This document shows, one piece after another, positions 51,557 to 59,683 of a stretch of DNA of 64,000 bases (its first letter is position 1; the number at the start of each line of letters is the position of its first letter). Below the pieces are notes generated by a model, which was given only the letters and a program-made list of their open reading frames with translations, was not told the origin of the DNA and ran no database searches. The position numbers and the translations under genes are program-made. Source of the DNA: SpSt-333 sp040751955 (GTDB taxonomy: Bacteria > Bacteroidota > Ignavibacteria > UBA10030 > UBA8401); NCBI GenBank assembly GCA_040751955.1, contig JBFMFY010000004.1:1-64000 (forward strand), given 5' to 3'.

Positions 51557-51814
51557 TTATTTCTCATCCCAGTTCTGCACATCGTTGGGATCGAACTGCA
51601 CGATCTTGATCGCCCTGCTCTTATCACGAATGAGTGTGGGAACGGAGAGGAGTGCCTCTTTCTCATTTTCCGCTTCGATCATAGCCCATGCGCAATGTTC
51701 GCCGACTTTACATCCCCAATGGAAATGTGTGAGATAGCCGACGGCAAGCGTCAGTTTGACAACCTTTGCGCAGTCTTCCGCAGTATGCGGCGACTGAATA
51801 AGAAATAATGCCAT
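51557..51814 (-). CDS. Small protein of an alpha-beta barrel-like family, unknown function
   Basis: An 85-residue protein. AEDCAKVVKLTLAVGYLTHFHWGCKVGEHCAWAMIEA recalls the dimeric ferredoxin-like (GYD/DUF3303) small proteins, though the match is by pattern only. The C-terminal IKIVQFDPNDVQNW is conserved-looking. Ribosome site GGAGGAGGAAC lies close to the ATG. No domain assignment is possible. Confidence 0.6.
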   Translation of the reverse strand: MALFLIQSPHTAEDCAKVVKLTLAVGYLTHFHWGCKVGEHCAWAMIEAENEKEALLSVPTLIRDKSRAIKIVQFDPNDVQNWDEK

Positions 51815-51894
51815 ACTTGTTCCTCCTCCTTATATATCCGTCGTAATAGTAGAAAACAACCTGAGCAAAGTCATCACGGAAGTATCACAAACGA

Positions 51895-52083
51895 TTAGTC
51901 GTGATGTTCCGCCGGCTGCATCCCTTCCGCCCCCGGAAGTTTTCCAGTGAGCATCTGCGGATTGTGGATTAACACCGGCAAATGCTGGGGACAGATGTAA
52001 AATGTTTTGTTCTGGTATGTGATGGTAATGAGCGGAACTTGTTCCTGCGTACGATCGCAAGCGATGCATTGTTGTTGAGACAT
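51895..52083 (-). CDS. Small zinc-ribbon-like protein
   Basis: A 62-residue protein. QQQCIACDRTQEQ carries a CxxC, and YICPQHLPVLIHNP a Cys-x2-His, together a plausible zinc site. The string CPQHLPVLIH recurs, in my recollection, in short FCB proteins without a name. It lies 24 nt downstream of the YdjM-like membrane protein gene on the same strand. Confidence 0.6.
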   Translation of the reverse strand: MSQQQCIACDRTQEQVPLITITYQNKTFYICPQHLPVLIHNPQMLTGKLPGAEGMQPAEHHD

Positions 52084-52106
52084 TACTATCCTCGATAGTT
52101 GATGTA

Positions 52107-52772
52107 CTACTGCTGTTCCGTTTCTTTTATCGTTCTATTTTTTTCCACCCACCAAGGGATCAAGACAAACAGCCATCCTAAATTTCCTGCTATCGCAACC
52201 ATCTCCACGCTCGGCGGCGGCGGACCGAAAAGATTTGCGAGGTGAATGGCTGTGAGAAACAGCAGAAGAAATGCGAGCGAGTATGTGCCGGTTTTATTTT
52301 TCGCTTTGGTGGTAGAGATATAAAGATATGCGCCTGCGGCAAACAGTCCGAATTCGACGACGAATGTTCCCCAGAAATTATTCCATAGACCCAGACCGAA
52401 CTTTGCCGACTCGTTTGTCAGCAGCGGCAGGTCAGGACGATGCGTAAGCAAGTCGAGCAGCCAGTGGCTGAAGACTACCAGCGCAACGATAATTGCTTCG
52501 CGCGATAACTTTCTTCTGAAGTCATAAAATGCGCCGAAGAGGAGAGACCACCCGATCGCTCCGACCAAACTGTGCGAAATCGGATAATCGTAAAAATCCA
52601 TTGGCGCGACGGCGGTATTGCCAGGATCAATGCGGACATGTTCCAAGCCAAGCAGAAGGAAAATAGGCCAGAGCATATCGACAAATTGTGCTGCGATGAA
52701 TAATGTTGCGAGTGACGTTTTCGGCGCCGCTTTCTTTGCGGCAAGCGCTACGGCGAAGTGTCCGATAAACAT
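52107..52772 (-). CDS. YdjM-like metal-dependent membrane hydrolase-family protein
   Basis: A 221-residue inner-membrane protein with about six helices. The family histidines are visible: GHFAVALAAKKAAP at residues 4-17, YPISHSLVGAI, and HWLLDLLTHRPDLP. The family (PF04307-like) is thought to be phosphatidylglycerophosphatase- or hydrolase-like with metal-binding His/Asp, but no activity is known for this branch. It lies downstream of the kdp operon behind a repeat. The C-terminal end is polar. Confidence 0.72.
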   Translation of the reverse strand: MFIGHFAVALAAKKAAPKTSLATLFIAAQFVDMLWPIFLLLGLEHVRIDPGNTAVAPMDFYDYPISHSLVGAIGWSLLFGAFYDFRRKLSREAIIVALVVFSHWLLDLLTHRPDLPLLTNESAKFGLGLWNNFWGTFVVEFGLFAAGAYLYISTTKAKNKTGTYSLAFLLLFLTAIHLANLFGPPPPSVEMVAIAGNLGWLFVLIPWWVEKNRTIKETEQQ

Positions 52773-52786
52773 ATAAACTCCAATTT

Positions 52787-52818
52787 CAAGATTACAAGAT
52801 TATCAAGATTCCAAGATT
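52787..52818. repeat. Four tandem copies of the word CAAGATT
   Basis: CAAGATT starts at 52787, 52795, 52804 and 52812, a period of 8-9 nt. The array lies between the DinB gene and the YdjM-like gene. It shares the reiterated-word style of the spacer repeats in the kdp, RND and ABC operons. Confidence 0.75.
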
Positions 52819-52863
52819 TGTATTTGTGAGGAAGATAAACAAATTTACAGAGGAGACAAAACT

Positions 52864-53346
52864 TTAGAGATCAGGAAAGATCTGCCGCAGATGGTGTTTG
52901 AGGTGATCGACATAATCGATGATAAAGTATTCCAGCGTTGCCGGCTTCTCTTTCGGAACAGGTTTAAACGCCCGCTGATCAAGATTATGATGTGTATGTT
53001 CTTTTTTCAGGATTGAATCGGGTATTTGTGCGACCGCGTGGAGCAGATGCAGATTGAATGTTTTCCAGAGCGCGATGAGTTGGTTCCACTCTTCTTGCTG
53101 GTAGCGCTGCACCTTTACCCAATCATCCTGCTCGTATCCGTCGAAGATCAGGTCGTTCTTGAACTGAGCGCGGATGAACCGCTGATGGTTGTTCGATGCG
53201 GAATCGATCAGGTGTCCGATGATCTCTTTCGGCGACCATTTACCGGGAGCGCTGGGAATAGTCGCTTGTGATTCGGACAGTGTCGGTAGCCGTTGCCCGG
53301 CAGAAACAATCGTTTGTTTGAAGTCGTCGAGAAATAGTTGTTCCAT
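52864..53346 (-). CDS. DinB-superfamily protein downstream of kdpE
   Basis: A protein of about 160 residues with the DinB_2 pattern: SAPGKWSPKEIIGHLIDSASNNHQRF, then DHLKHHLRQIF, with three histidines for metal. Two starts are possible: ATG 53358, which overlaps the kdpE stop, and ATG 53346, 12 nt past GGAG; I use the latter. Third DinB-type gene in the window. Being coupled to kdpE suggests it is transcribed with the potassium operon, though no functional link is known. Confidence 0.82.
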   Translation of the reverse strand: MEQLFLDDFKQTIVSAGQRLPTLSESQATIPSAPGKWSPKEIIGHLIDSASNNHQRFIRAQFKNDLIFDGYEQDDWVKVQRYQQEEWNQLIALWKTFNLHLLHAVAQIPDSILKKEHTHHNLDQRAFKPVPKEKPATLEYFIIDYVDHLKHHLRQIFPDL

Positions 53347-53350
53347 TATA

Positions 53351-54043
53351 TTACTCATCTCCCATAAATCTGTACCCGATGCCGGATTCGGTGATAAAAT
53401 ATTTAGGATTATTCGGATCGTCTTCCAGTTTTTTTCTCAATTGTCCCACATATACGCGCGTATATTGGCTCTCTTCTTCGAACTTCGGTCCCCACACCTG
53501 CTGCAAAATGTAATTGTGCGTTAACACTTTTCCGGCATTACGGAGGAACAAGGCAAGGAGGGCAAATTCGGTGGGCGTCAGTTTGATTGCTTCACCGTTC
53601 TTCTTGACTTCATGGCTGTCAAGATCGATCGAAATATCTTTAACAGTGATGACCGCCATTGGCGCTGCGGATGATTGAAAAATCCGGAGCGATGAGCGGA
53701 GCCGTGCAAGCAGTTCGCTTGTGCGGAACGGTTTTGTGAGGTAATCGTTTGCCCCTGAATCCAATCCCGTAACGATATCTTCCTCCGACGTGCGTGCGGA
53801 AAGAATGATAATCGGATACTGTGCCCACGTACGGATTCTTTTCAGCACTTCAATGCCGTCGATATCGGGCAACCCCAAATCTAAAATGATGGCGTCGTAA
53901 CGATGCGTTTCTGCATTACGAATTCCCTCGGCGGCATTTTCGGCAAGCGTTACTCTGTAACCGGCCGATTCAAGCGTTGTCCGCAGAAGTCGGCGCATTT
54001 GAATTTCATCGTCGACGACAAGAATGTGGTTTTGTGTGTTCAT
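53351..54043 (-). CDS. kdpE: KdpE response regulator
   Basis: A 230-residue OmpR/PhoB-type regulator. The receiver has the acidic pair Asp11-Asp12, phospho-acceptor Asp55 (AIILDLGLPDIDG) and the conserved Lys in DYLTKPF. The winged-helix DNA-binding domain follows (LTPTEFALLALFLRNAGKVLTHNYILQQ). It pairs with KdpD and activates kdpFABC on potassium limitation. It is 41 bp from kdpD, a spacer that holds a palindrome. Confidence 0.95.
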   Translation of the reverse strand: MNTQNHILVVDDEIQMRRLLRTTLESAGYRVTLAENAAEGIRNAETHRYDAIILDLGLPDIDGIEVLKRIRTWAQYPIIILSARTSEEDIVTGLDSGANDYLTKPFRTSELLARLRSSLRIFQSSAAPMAVITVKDISIDLDSHEVKKNGEAIKLTPTEFALLALFLRNAGKVLTHNYILQQVWGPKFEEESQYTRVYVGQLRKKLEDDPNNPKYFITESGIGYRFMGDE

Positions 54044-54057
54044 TTTTCTGTTCAGAT

Positions 54058-54082
54058 GATCGTCACCTTTACGGTGATGGTC
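54058..54082. repeat. Palindrome of the GTCACC..GGTGAC family between kdpD and kdpE
   Basis: GATCGTCACC (54058-54067) and GGTGATGGTC (54073-54082) pair over 10 bp with a few G-U pairs, around tttac. The core GTCACCTTT-A-GGTGA matches the copies at 46312 and 46995. It fills nearly the whole 41-bp spacer. Confidence 0.65.
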
Positions 54083-54084
54083 AC

Positions 54085-56727
54085 CTACGGTTGCATCGGA
54101 ATTTTGATTTCAAACAACGCACCGCCGTTCGGGTGATTTGACGCTGCAATCGTCCCCTTATGTGCTTCGACGAATCCTTTCGCGATGGAAAGTCCCAGCC
54201 CCGTGCCACCGGTCCTCGTTCCCGGAACACGGTAAAATTTTTCGAACAGTTTTTTCAATGCCTGTGCGGGAAATCCGGGACCGTTGTCGCGAATGATCAC
54301 CACAAGAGTGTGTTCCTGCTGTCGTGCAAGAACAGTGATCGTTGTTCCCGCCGGCGTATATTGCGACGCGTTGTGCAAAAGATTTGCGATCGCCTGTTCG
54401 ATCAATCCGAAATCCAGTTTCATCAACGGAAGGTCTTCCGCAATCTCGATAGTGACACTGTGACCCGAGAGTTCCTTCTCTAGTTTTTTAAGGGATGCGT
54501 TGACGATATCCCTCAGGTCGCACCAATCCAATTTCGGCGCGAGCTGCCCGGATTCAAGACGCGTCATGTCGAGAAGGTTTTCCACCAGCCGGTTAAGCCG
54601 TTCTGCTGCGGTGTTGATTTCATCCACGAATTCTTGTTGGTACGTATTCGATTGAATTTTTTCCCTGAGCCCTTCCGATGCGCTGACAATCGCGGCGATC
54701 GGTGTGCGAAGTTCGTGCGATATGGAATTGAACAGTGTTTTATACAATTTTTCCGATTCGGCGTAAATAACCGTCCGCCGCGCGAGATCGTTCAGTTGTT
54801 CACGCTCCAGCGTTGAGGCGATCTGCGCGATGAAATTTTGCAGCAGCGATTCCTGATCGACGGTGAATTGTTTCCCGTTCCTCGCTCGCACGCCGAGAAC
54901 GCCGAGAGGATAACGGGGTCCCGTGATCGGATAGTAGGTTGCGGATGCGGAAGGGAGCGTATCGGTGAACTTTCCCGCTTTCTTCTCATTCCAGTACACC
55001 CACGCCGCCACGCTAAATTCTTTTTCATCAACAGCGTACATACTGTTCGGATGTGCGAGCGTGAAAATATCTCCGTCCGGCTGGCTTAAAAAAATCGTGA
55101 CATCGGAGGCAAAAAAGCGCGAGATATTTTCAATGGCGGTGTTCGCAACTTCATCCTGAGTTTTCGTGATCGTGAGCTGCTTGGTAAGGCTGAACAGCGC
55201 GGACGAATGCGCTTCACGCAGTCGCACCGCTTTCTCTCGTGCGCGAATGCGAGCGGTGAGCGTTCCCGTGACAGCCGCAATAGCAAAGTACATCGTGAAC
55301 ATCAGGATGTCCTGCGGCAGGCCGATGATGAATGTGAACCTGGGAGGAATGAAAAAGAAATTCCACAACATTGCGCTCAGTCCCGCCGCCAGCAGTACAG
55401 GACCGACGCCGAATATCAACGGCAGCAAAGCGACGATCAACAATAAAATAAGAGAGACGGTCTGGTATCCCAAATAATTGGCGAGAGGGTAGCAGGCAAG
55501 CGCCGCTATAACGATGATCAGAGAAGATATGCCATATTGTAAAATGCCGGAATGGAATTCGGGCAGCGTGAACTTTTTCTTTGTTGTCGACTCGTCATGC
55601 TCGCCGACGACATAGACATCCAGATCACCGCTCAATTCGATGATGGAATCCAGCAGCGTCGAACCGAATATTTTCCGTTGGGTGGTTTTTCCCACGAGAA
55701 TCTGCGTCGCGTTGTGCTGATGCGCGATGCGCACCATGGCACTGGCGATATTTTCATCTGCTGTCGTGATGATCTCCGCACCGAGTTCACGTGCGAGCTT
55801 GATGTTGCTGTTCACCTGGACCTTCGCCGTGTCGGAAAGGACTTTTGATGTCTCCACGTACACCGCGATCCATGTTGCATTCATTGTGTACGCCATGCGC
55901 CGCGCCCAGCGTATGACGGAAACGGAGGACGGGCTCGGGCTGATACCGACGAGCAGCCGCTGCCCCGATTTCCACGTGTCGGTGATCCGTTTCGATTGCA
56001 TGTAATCGCGCAGTTGATGATCGACACGCTCTGCAGTGAGGCGGAGCGACATTTCACGCAGTGCGGTGAGATTCCCCTTTTGGAAGAAATTCAGTATTGC
56101 ATGCTTCGAGCGGTCCGGCGTATACACTTTTCCTTCTTCGAGCCGCTTCAGCAGATCTTCCGGCGAGATGTCAATCAATTCGACCTCATCCGCCAGCTCA
56201 AAAATGGAATCTGGAACGGTCTCTCGCACGATGGAACCGGTGATCTGGGCAACGGTATCGGCGCGGCTTTCGAGGTGCTGCACGTTAAGCGTCGTGTACA
56301 CATTAATGCCGTTGTCGAGCAGTTCGAGCACGTCGTGGTACCGTTTTGCGTGGCGGGAGGTTGGTGCGTTGGTGTGCGCAAGTTCGTCCACGAGTGCGAT
56401 CGCCGGTTTCCGCTGCAGCAACGCGTCAAGATCCATTTCTTCCAGTTCCACGCCGCGGTAGTCGATCTTTTTGCGTGGGATAATTTCCAGTCCTGCAACG
56501 AGCGCTTCGGTCTCCGGACGCTTATGCGTTTCGATATATCCGGTGACGACATCGATTCCTTTGGACTTCACTTCGTGCGCGGATTTCAGCATGTCGTACG
56601 TCTTTCCGGCGCCAGCACACATGCCGAAGAAGATTTTCAACTTGCCCCGCTGCGAATGTTCCTGCTCCTTCTTCAATGCCTGGAGAAGAGCATCGGGATC
56701 GGGACGATATTCGGAAGGAGTTGTCAT
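54085..56727 (-). CDS. kdpD: KdpD sensor histidine kinase
   Basis: An 880-residue, full-length KdpD. The N-terminal KdpD domain has Walker A GMCAGAGKT (35-43). A Usp-like domain (about 255-375) follows. Four helices at about 395-490 form the membrane sensor, then a GAF region to about 640. The kinase has SISHELRTP with phospho-acceptor His671 and N-, G1- and G2-boxes (NLLHNASQYTP, DNGPGFP, GTGLGLSI). It senses low potassium or salt stress and signals through KdpE. ATG 56727 is used; the preceding TTG codon is in frame but unneeded. 22 nt from kdpC. Confidence 0.97.
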   Translation of the reverse strand: MTTPSEYRPDPDALLQALKKEQEHSQRGKLKIFFGMCAGAGKTYDMLKSAHEVKSKGIDVVTGYIETHKRPETEALVAGLEIIPRKKIDYRGVELEEMDLDALLQRKPAIALVDELAHTNAPTSRHAKRYHDVLELLDNGINVYTTLNVQHLESRADTVAQITGSIVRETVPDSIFELADEVELIDISPEDLLKRLEEGKVYTPDRSKHAILNFFQKGNLTALREMSLRLTAERVDHQLRDYMQSKRITDTWKSGQRLLVGISPSPSSVSVIRWARRMAYTMNATWIAVYVETSKVLSDTAKVQVNSNIKLARELGAEIITTADENIASAMVRIAHQHNATQILVGKTTQRKIFGSTLLDSIIELSGDLDVYVVGEHDESTTKKKFTLPEFHSGILQYGISSLIIVIAALACYPLANYLGYQTVSLILLLIVALLPLIFGVGPVLLAAGLSAMLWNFFFIPPRFTFIIGLPQDILMFTMYFAIAAVTGTLTARIRAREKAVRLREAHSSALFSLTKQLTITKTQDEVANTAIENISRFFASDVTIFLSQPDGDIFTLAHPNSMYAVDEKEFSVAAWVYWNEKKAGKFTDTLPSASATYYPITGPRYPLGVLGVRARNGKQFTVDQESLLQNFIAQIASTLEREQLNDLARRTVIYAESEKLYKTLFNSISHELRTPIAAIVSASEGLREKIQSNTYQQEFVDEINTAAERLNRLVENLLDMTRLESGQLAPKLDWCDLRDIVNASLKKLEKELSGHSVTIEIAEDLPLMKLDFGLIEQAIANLLHNASQYTPAGTTITVLARQQEHTLVVIIRDNGPGFPAQALKKLFEKFYRVPGTRTGGTGLGLSIAKGFVEAHKGTIAASNHPNGGALFEIKIPMQP

Positions 56728-56749
56728 CAATGCGAATATACTAATTCAT

Positions 56750-57319
56750 TCAGTGAAGTTCTTCGTCCAATGCCAGGTTCAGTATCACAACATTCACTCT
56801 TGGATCTCCGAAGAGTCCGAACTGTTCAGGTTCAATAAAACGCTCGACTAATATCTTTATTGAGCCGGTATCCAATCCACGCGCGCGTGAGATTCGATGC
56901 ACCTGCATCAGTGCTGCTTCGGGAGGGATATGCGGATCGACACCGCTGGAAGAAGCGAAGAGAATTTCGTTCGGGACTTTTGTTCCGGCGGGAAGATTAT
57001 TCCGTTCAATGTATCGCTCCCTTCGTGCTTTCACGGAATCCGCCATCCTTTTGTCTGTCGGTCCCCAGTTCGTTCCACCCGAAGGGATTGGATTGTAATG
57101 TATTGCGGATGGACGGGAATGAAAATATTTTTCACTTTCGAAAGATTGTCCGATAAGTTCGGAGCCGATAATTTTTCCATCATTCTCTATCATACTACCG
57201 TTTGCCTGATGCGGGAAGATGACAAGCGAAAGGAGCGTCATCGTCACGGGATAAATAATTCCGGTGAGCAGCGTGAATACAAATAAAACCCGTACTGCGG
57301 GAAGGATGTATGATTTCAT
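56750..57319 (-). CDS. kdpC: KdpC, potassium-transporting ATPase subunit C
   Basis: A 189-residue KdpC. One N-terminal helix (ILPAVRVLFVFTLLTGIIYPVTMTLL) anchors a periplasmic domain with GSELIGQSFESEKYFHSRPSA, the hallmark of the family, and SGVDPHIPPEAALMQVHRIS. It stabilises the KdpA-KdpB complex. ATG 57319 has GGAA just upstream and gives the family's usual length. It lies 111 bp after kdpB, a spacer mostly filled with inverted repeat. Confidence 0.95.
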   Translation of the reverse strand: MKSYILPAVRVLFVFTLLTGIIYPVTMTLLSLVIFPHQANGSMIENDGKIIGSELIGQSFESEKYFHSRPSAIHYNPIPSGGTNWGPTDKRMADSVKARRERYIERNNLPAGTKVPNEILFASSSGVDPHIPPEAALMQVHRISRARGLDTGSIKILVERFIEPEQFGLFGDPRVNVVILNLALDEELH

Positions 57320-57338
57320 AGTTTTTCCAAAAGTAATG

Positions 57339-57420
57339 GGTTTCAAGTTTCAGGGTTCAGGTTTCAAGTCAAATCTTTTTTACATGTGCAGATTGAATCG
57401 TGAAACATGAAACCTGAATC
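57339..57420. repeat. Reiterated-word inverted repeat (TTTCAGGTTTCA) between kdpB and kdpC
   Basis: The left arm, 57339-57370, begins GGTTTCAAGTTTCAGGGTTC. The right arm, 57391-57420, holds CGTGAAACATGAAACCTGAATC. The right arm's reverse complement matches the left in about 17 of 21 positions. It has the same words as the units in the kdpA-kdpB and kdpF-kdpA gaps. Confidence 0.75.
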
Positions 57421-57430
57421 AAAATTTTTG

Positions 57431-59503
57431 TTATATCAGTTTTAGTGCAACAATAACAACATCAATCAATTTCATGCCGATGAACGGCACAATAATCCCG
57501 CCGATGCCGTAGAGGAACAAATTCCGTTGAAGTACCGAGTTTGCCCCGGCGGCGCGGTACTTTACGCCGCGCAATGCAAGCGGAATGAGTGCAACAATAA
57601 TAAGTGCATTGAAAATCACCGCGCTCAGAATGGCGCTCTGCGGCGACGAGAGATCCATGATATTCAACGCGGAGAGGGGCCCCGCAGTCATCGTCGAAGC
57701 GGCGTACAATGATCCGACCATCGCCGGAATGATCGCGAAATATTTCGCCACGTCGTTCGCGATGCTGAATGTTGTCAGCGCGCCGCGCGTCATCAGTAGC
57801 TGTTTTCCGGTCTCGACCACTTCGATCAGTTTTGTCGGATTGCTGTCGAGATCGACCATGTTGCCTGCTTCACGTGCGGCTTGCGTGCCGCTGTTCATTG
57901 CAATTCCCACATCTGCCTGCGCAAGAGCGGGCGCATCGTTCGTGCCGTCGCCGATCATCCCGACTAGCCGTCCGCTCGCCTGCTCGTCGCGGATCCGCTT
58001 CAGTTTGTCTTCCGGCTTTGCTTCGGCAATGAAATCGTCCACACCCGCTTCGGCAGCGATCGCCGCAGCCGTGAGCGGATTGTCCCCCGTGATCATCACC
58101 GTCTTGATCCCCATCTGCCGCAACTGCGTGAAGCGTTCTTTGATCCCTCCTTTGACGATATCTTTCAATTCGATCACGCCGAGCACTTCTTTGTTTTCCG
58201 CAACGACGAGTGGTGTTGAACCTTTCCGCGCAATTTCATCAACAGCGATTTGGACGTCCCGCAGAAATACACCGTTCTGCTCAGTGACGAATTTTTTGAT
58301 CGCGTCCGCAGAGCCTTTGCGGATGATCCGATTCGGCATATCGATACCGCTCATCCGTGTCTGGGCAGTGAACGGGACGAAATGTCCTGCCACTTCCGAA
58401 ACCTTTCTTCCCCGCAATTGATATTTTTCTTTTGCAAGCACGACGATCGAGCGTCCTTCCGGAGTTTCATCGGCAAGCGATGAGAGCTGCGCCGCATCAG
58501 CGAGGCGTTCATGTGTGATCCCGTTGGAAGGAATGAATTCGGTCGCCATGCGGTTGCCGAGTGTGATCGTCCCCGTTTTGTCGAGAAGAAGGACATCCAC
58601 ATCCCCCGCCGCTTCGGCGGCACGCCCGCTTGTTGCAATGACGTTCTTGCGGATGAGGCGATCCATGCCGCTGATGCCGATGGCGCTTAACAAACCGCCG
58701 ATGGTTGTCGGGATCAAGCAGACCAAAAGAGCGATGAGTACGGGAAGCGTCGTGAGCGTACCTCCATCTTGTCCGGCAGCGTTTTCTGCGTATTGAACGA
58801 ACGGCGGCAGCGTTGCGACGACGAGCAGGAAAATGATCGAGAGGGCCGAGAGGAGAATCGTCAACGCGATCTCGTTCGGCGTCTTCTGGCGCTTCGAGCC
58901 TTCAACAAGCGAAATGATCCTGTCGAGAAACGAATTTCCCGGTTCGGATATAACCTGAATGACGATCCTGTCGCTCAATACTTTCGTTCCTCCTGTTACG
59001 GCGCTGCGGTCGCCGCCGCTTTCGCGGATGACCGGAGCCGATTCGCCGGTGATCGCCGATTCATCCACGCTGGCGATTCCTTCGATGACAATGCCGTCAG
59101 CGGGAATCACATCTCCCGCTTCGCAGATGACGTGATCTCCTTTTTTCAACTGCGTTGCAGGAACGGGCTTCTCGCCGCTTCCTGTGCGCAACCGTGCGAT
59201 TAACTGCGAGCGGTTTTTCTTTAATGCCTCTGCCTGCGCCTTGCCTCTCCCTTCGGCGACCGCCTCGGCGAAGTTCGCAAAGAAGACAGTGAACCAAAGC
59301 CAGAGCGTTATCTGGATATTGAATGAAGTAGGTTCCTGAAAAAGGATGAATGTCGACATCAACGAACCGACTGCGACGACGAACATAACAGGATTCTTCA
59401 CCAGGAGTTTCGGATGAAATTTTTTGAAAGAGTCTTTCAATGCCTGAAGAGCAATATCGCCCGATAAGAATGAAAGAGTTGAAGGTACTGTTTTCGTGTT
59501 CAT
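57431..59503 (-). CDS. kdpB: KdpB, potassium-transporting P-type ATPase catalytic subunit
   Basis: A 690-residue P-type ATPase. The actuator motif TGES and the phosphorylation motif DKTGT (Asp308) are present, followed by the N-domain (KGSADAIKKF) and the hinge/P-domain MIGDGTNDAPALAQADVGIAM. Seven membrane helices are seen. It hydrolyses ATP to drive potassium through KdpA. Its leader AAAGAAAAACTATG closely resembles that of kdpC. Length is normal for the family. Confidence 0.97.
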   Translation of the reverse strand: MNTKTVPSTLSFLSGDIALQALKDSFKKFHPKLLVKNPVMFVVAVGSLMSTFILFQEPTSFNIQITLWLWFTVFFANFAEAVAEGRGKAQAEALKKNRSQLIARLRTGSGEKPVPATQLKKGDHVICEAGDVIPADGIVIEGIASVDESAITGESAPVIRESGGDRSAVTGGTKVLSDRIVIQVISEPGNSFLDRIISLVEGSKRQKTPNEIALTILLSALSIIFLLVVATLPPFVQYAENAAGQDGGTLTTLPVLIALLVCLIPTTIGGLLSAIGISGMDRLIRKNVIATSGRAAEAAGDVDVLLLDKTGTITLGNRMATEFIPSNGITHERLADAAQLSSLADETPEGRSIVVLAKEKYQLRGRKVSEVAGHFVPFTAQTRMSGIDMPNRIIRKGSADAIKKFVTEQNGVFLRDVQIAVDEIARKGSTPLVVAENKEVLGVIELKDIVKGGIKERFTQLRQMGIKTVMITGDNPLTAAAIAAEAGVDDFIAEAKPEDKLKRIRDEQASGRLVGMIGDGTNDAPALAQADVGIAMNSGTQAAREAGNMVDLDSNPTKLIEVVETGKQLLMTRGALTTFSIANDVAKYFAIIPAMVGSLYAASTMTAGPLSALNIMDLSSPQSAILSAVIFNALIIVALIPLALRGVKYRAAGANSVLQRNLFLYGIGGIIVPFIGMKLIDVVIVALKLI

Positions 59504-59524
59504 AGTTTTTCTTTCAATAACATT

Positions 59525-59589
59525 GTTTCAAGTTTCATGATTCAGGTTTCATGTTGTTCACTTGTAACTTGAAACATGAGACCTGAATC
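59525..59589. repeat. Reiterated-word inverted repeat (TTTCAGGTTTCATG) between kdpA and kdpB
   Basis: GATTCAGGTTTCATGTT pairs with AACTTGAAACATGAGACCTGAATC, a 17-bp stem with one mismatch and a short bulge. A second TTTCAAGTTTCATG precedes it. The words are the same as in the kdpB-kdpC gap. It lies in a 180-bp spacer, the longest inside the operon. Confidence 0.78.
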
Positions 59590-59683
59590 TCAGAGAAGAT
59601 ATCAGACATGGTGGTCAATCAGATCATCAAACCCTCAAGTTTGTTTGATGTTTATTCACAAAATGTCTGACATCTGTGCGTAA

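Noticed and set aside
52787..52818. CRISPR-like direct repeat
   Set aside because: The repeat is 7 nt with 1-2 nt between copies, far too short for a CRISPR array; no cas gene is present.
54085..56727. Stress-protein gene within kdpD
   Set aside because: The Usp-like domain at residues 255-375 is a normal part of KdpD and not a separate gene.
55996..56838. 280-codon open frame on the + strand
   Set aside because: Antisense to kdpD and the start of the kdpC-kdpD junction; no homology in its translation.
57585..58421. 278-codon open frame on the + strand
   Set aside because: Antisense to kdpB; long because of codon bias on the opposite strand.
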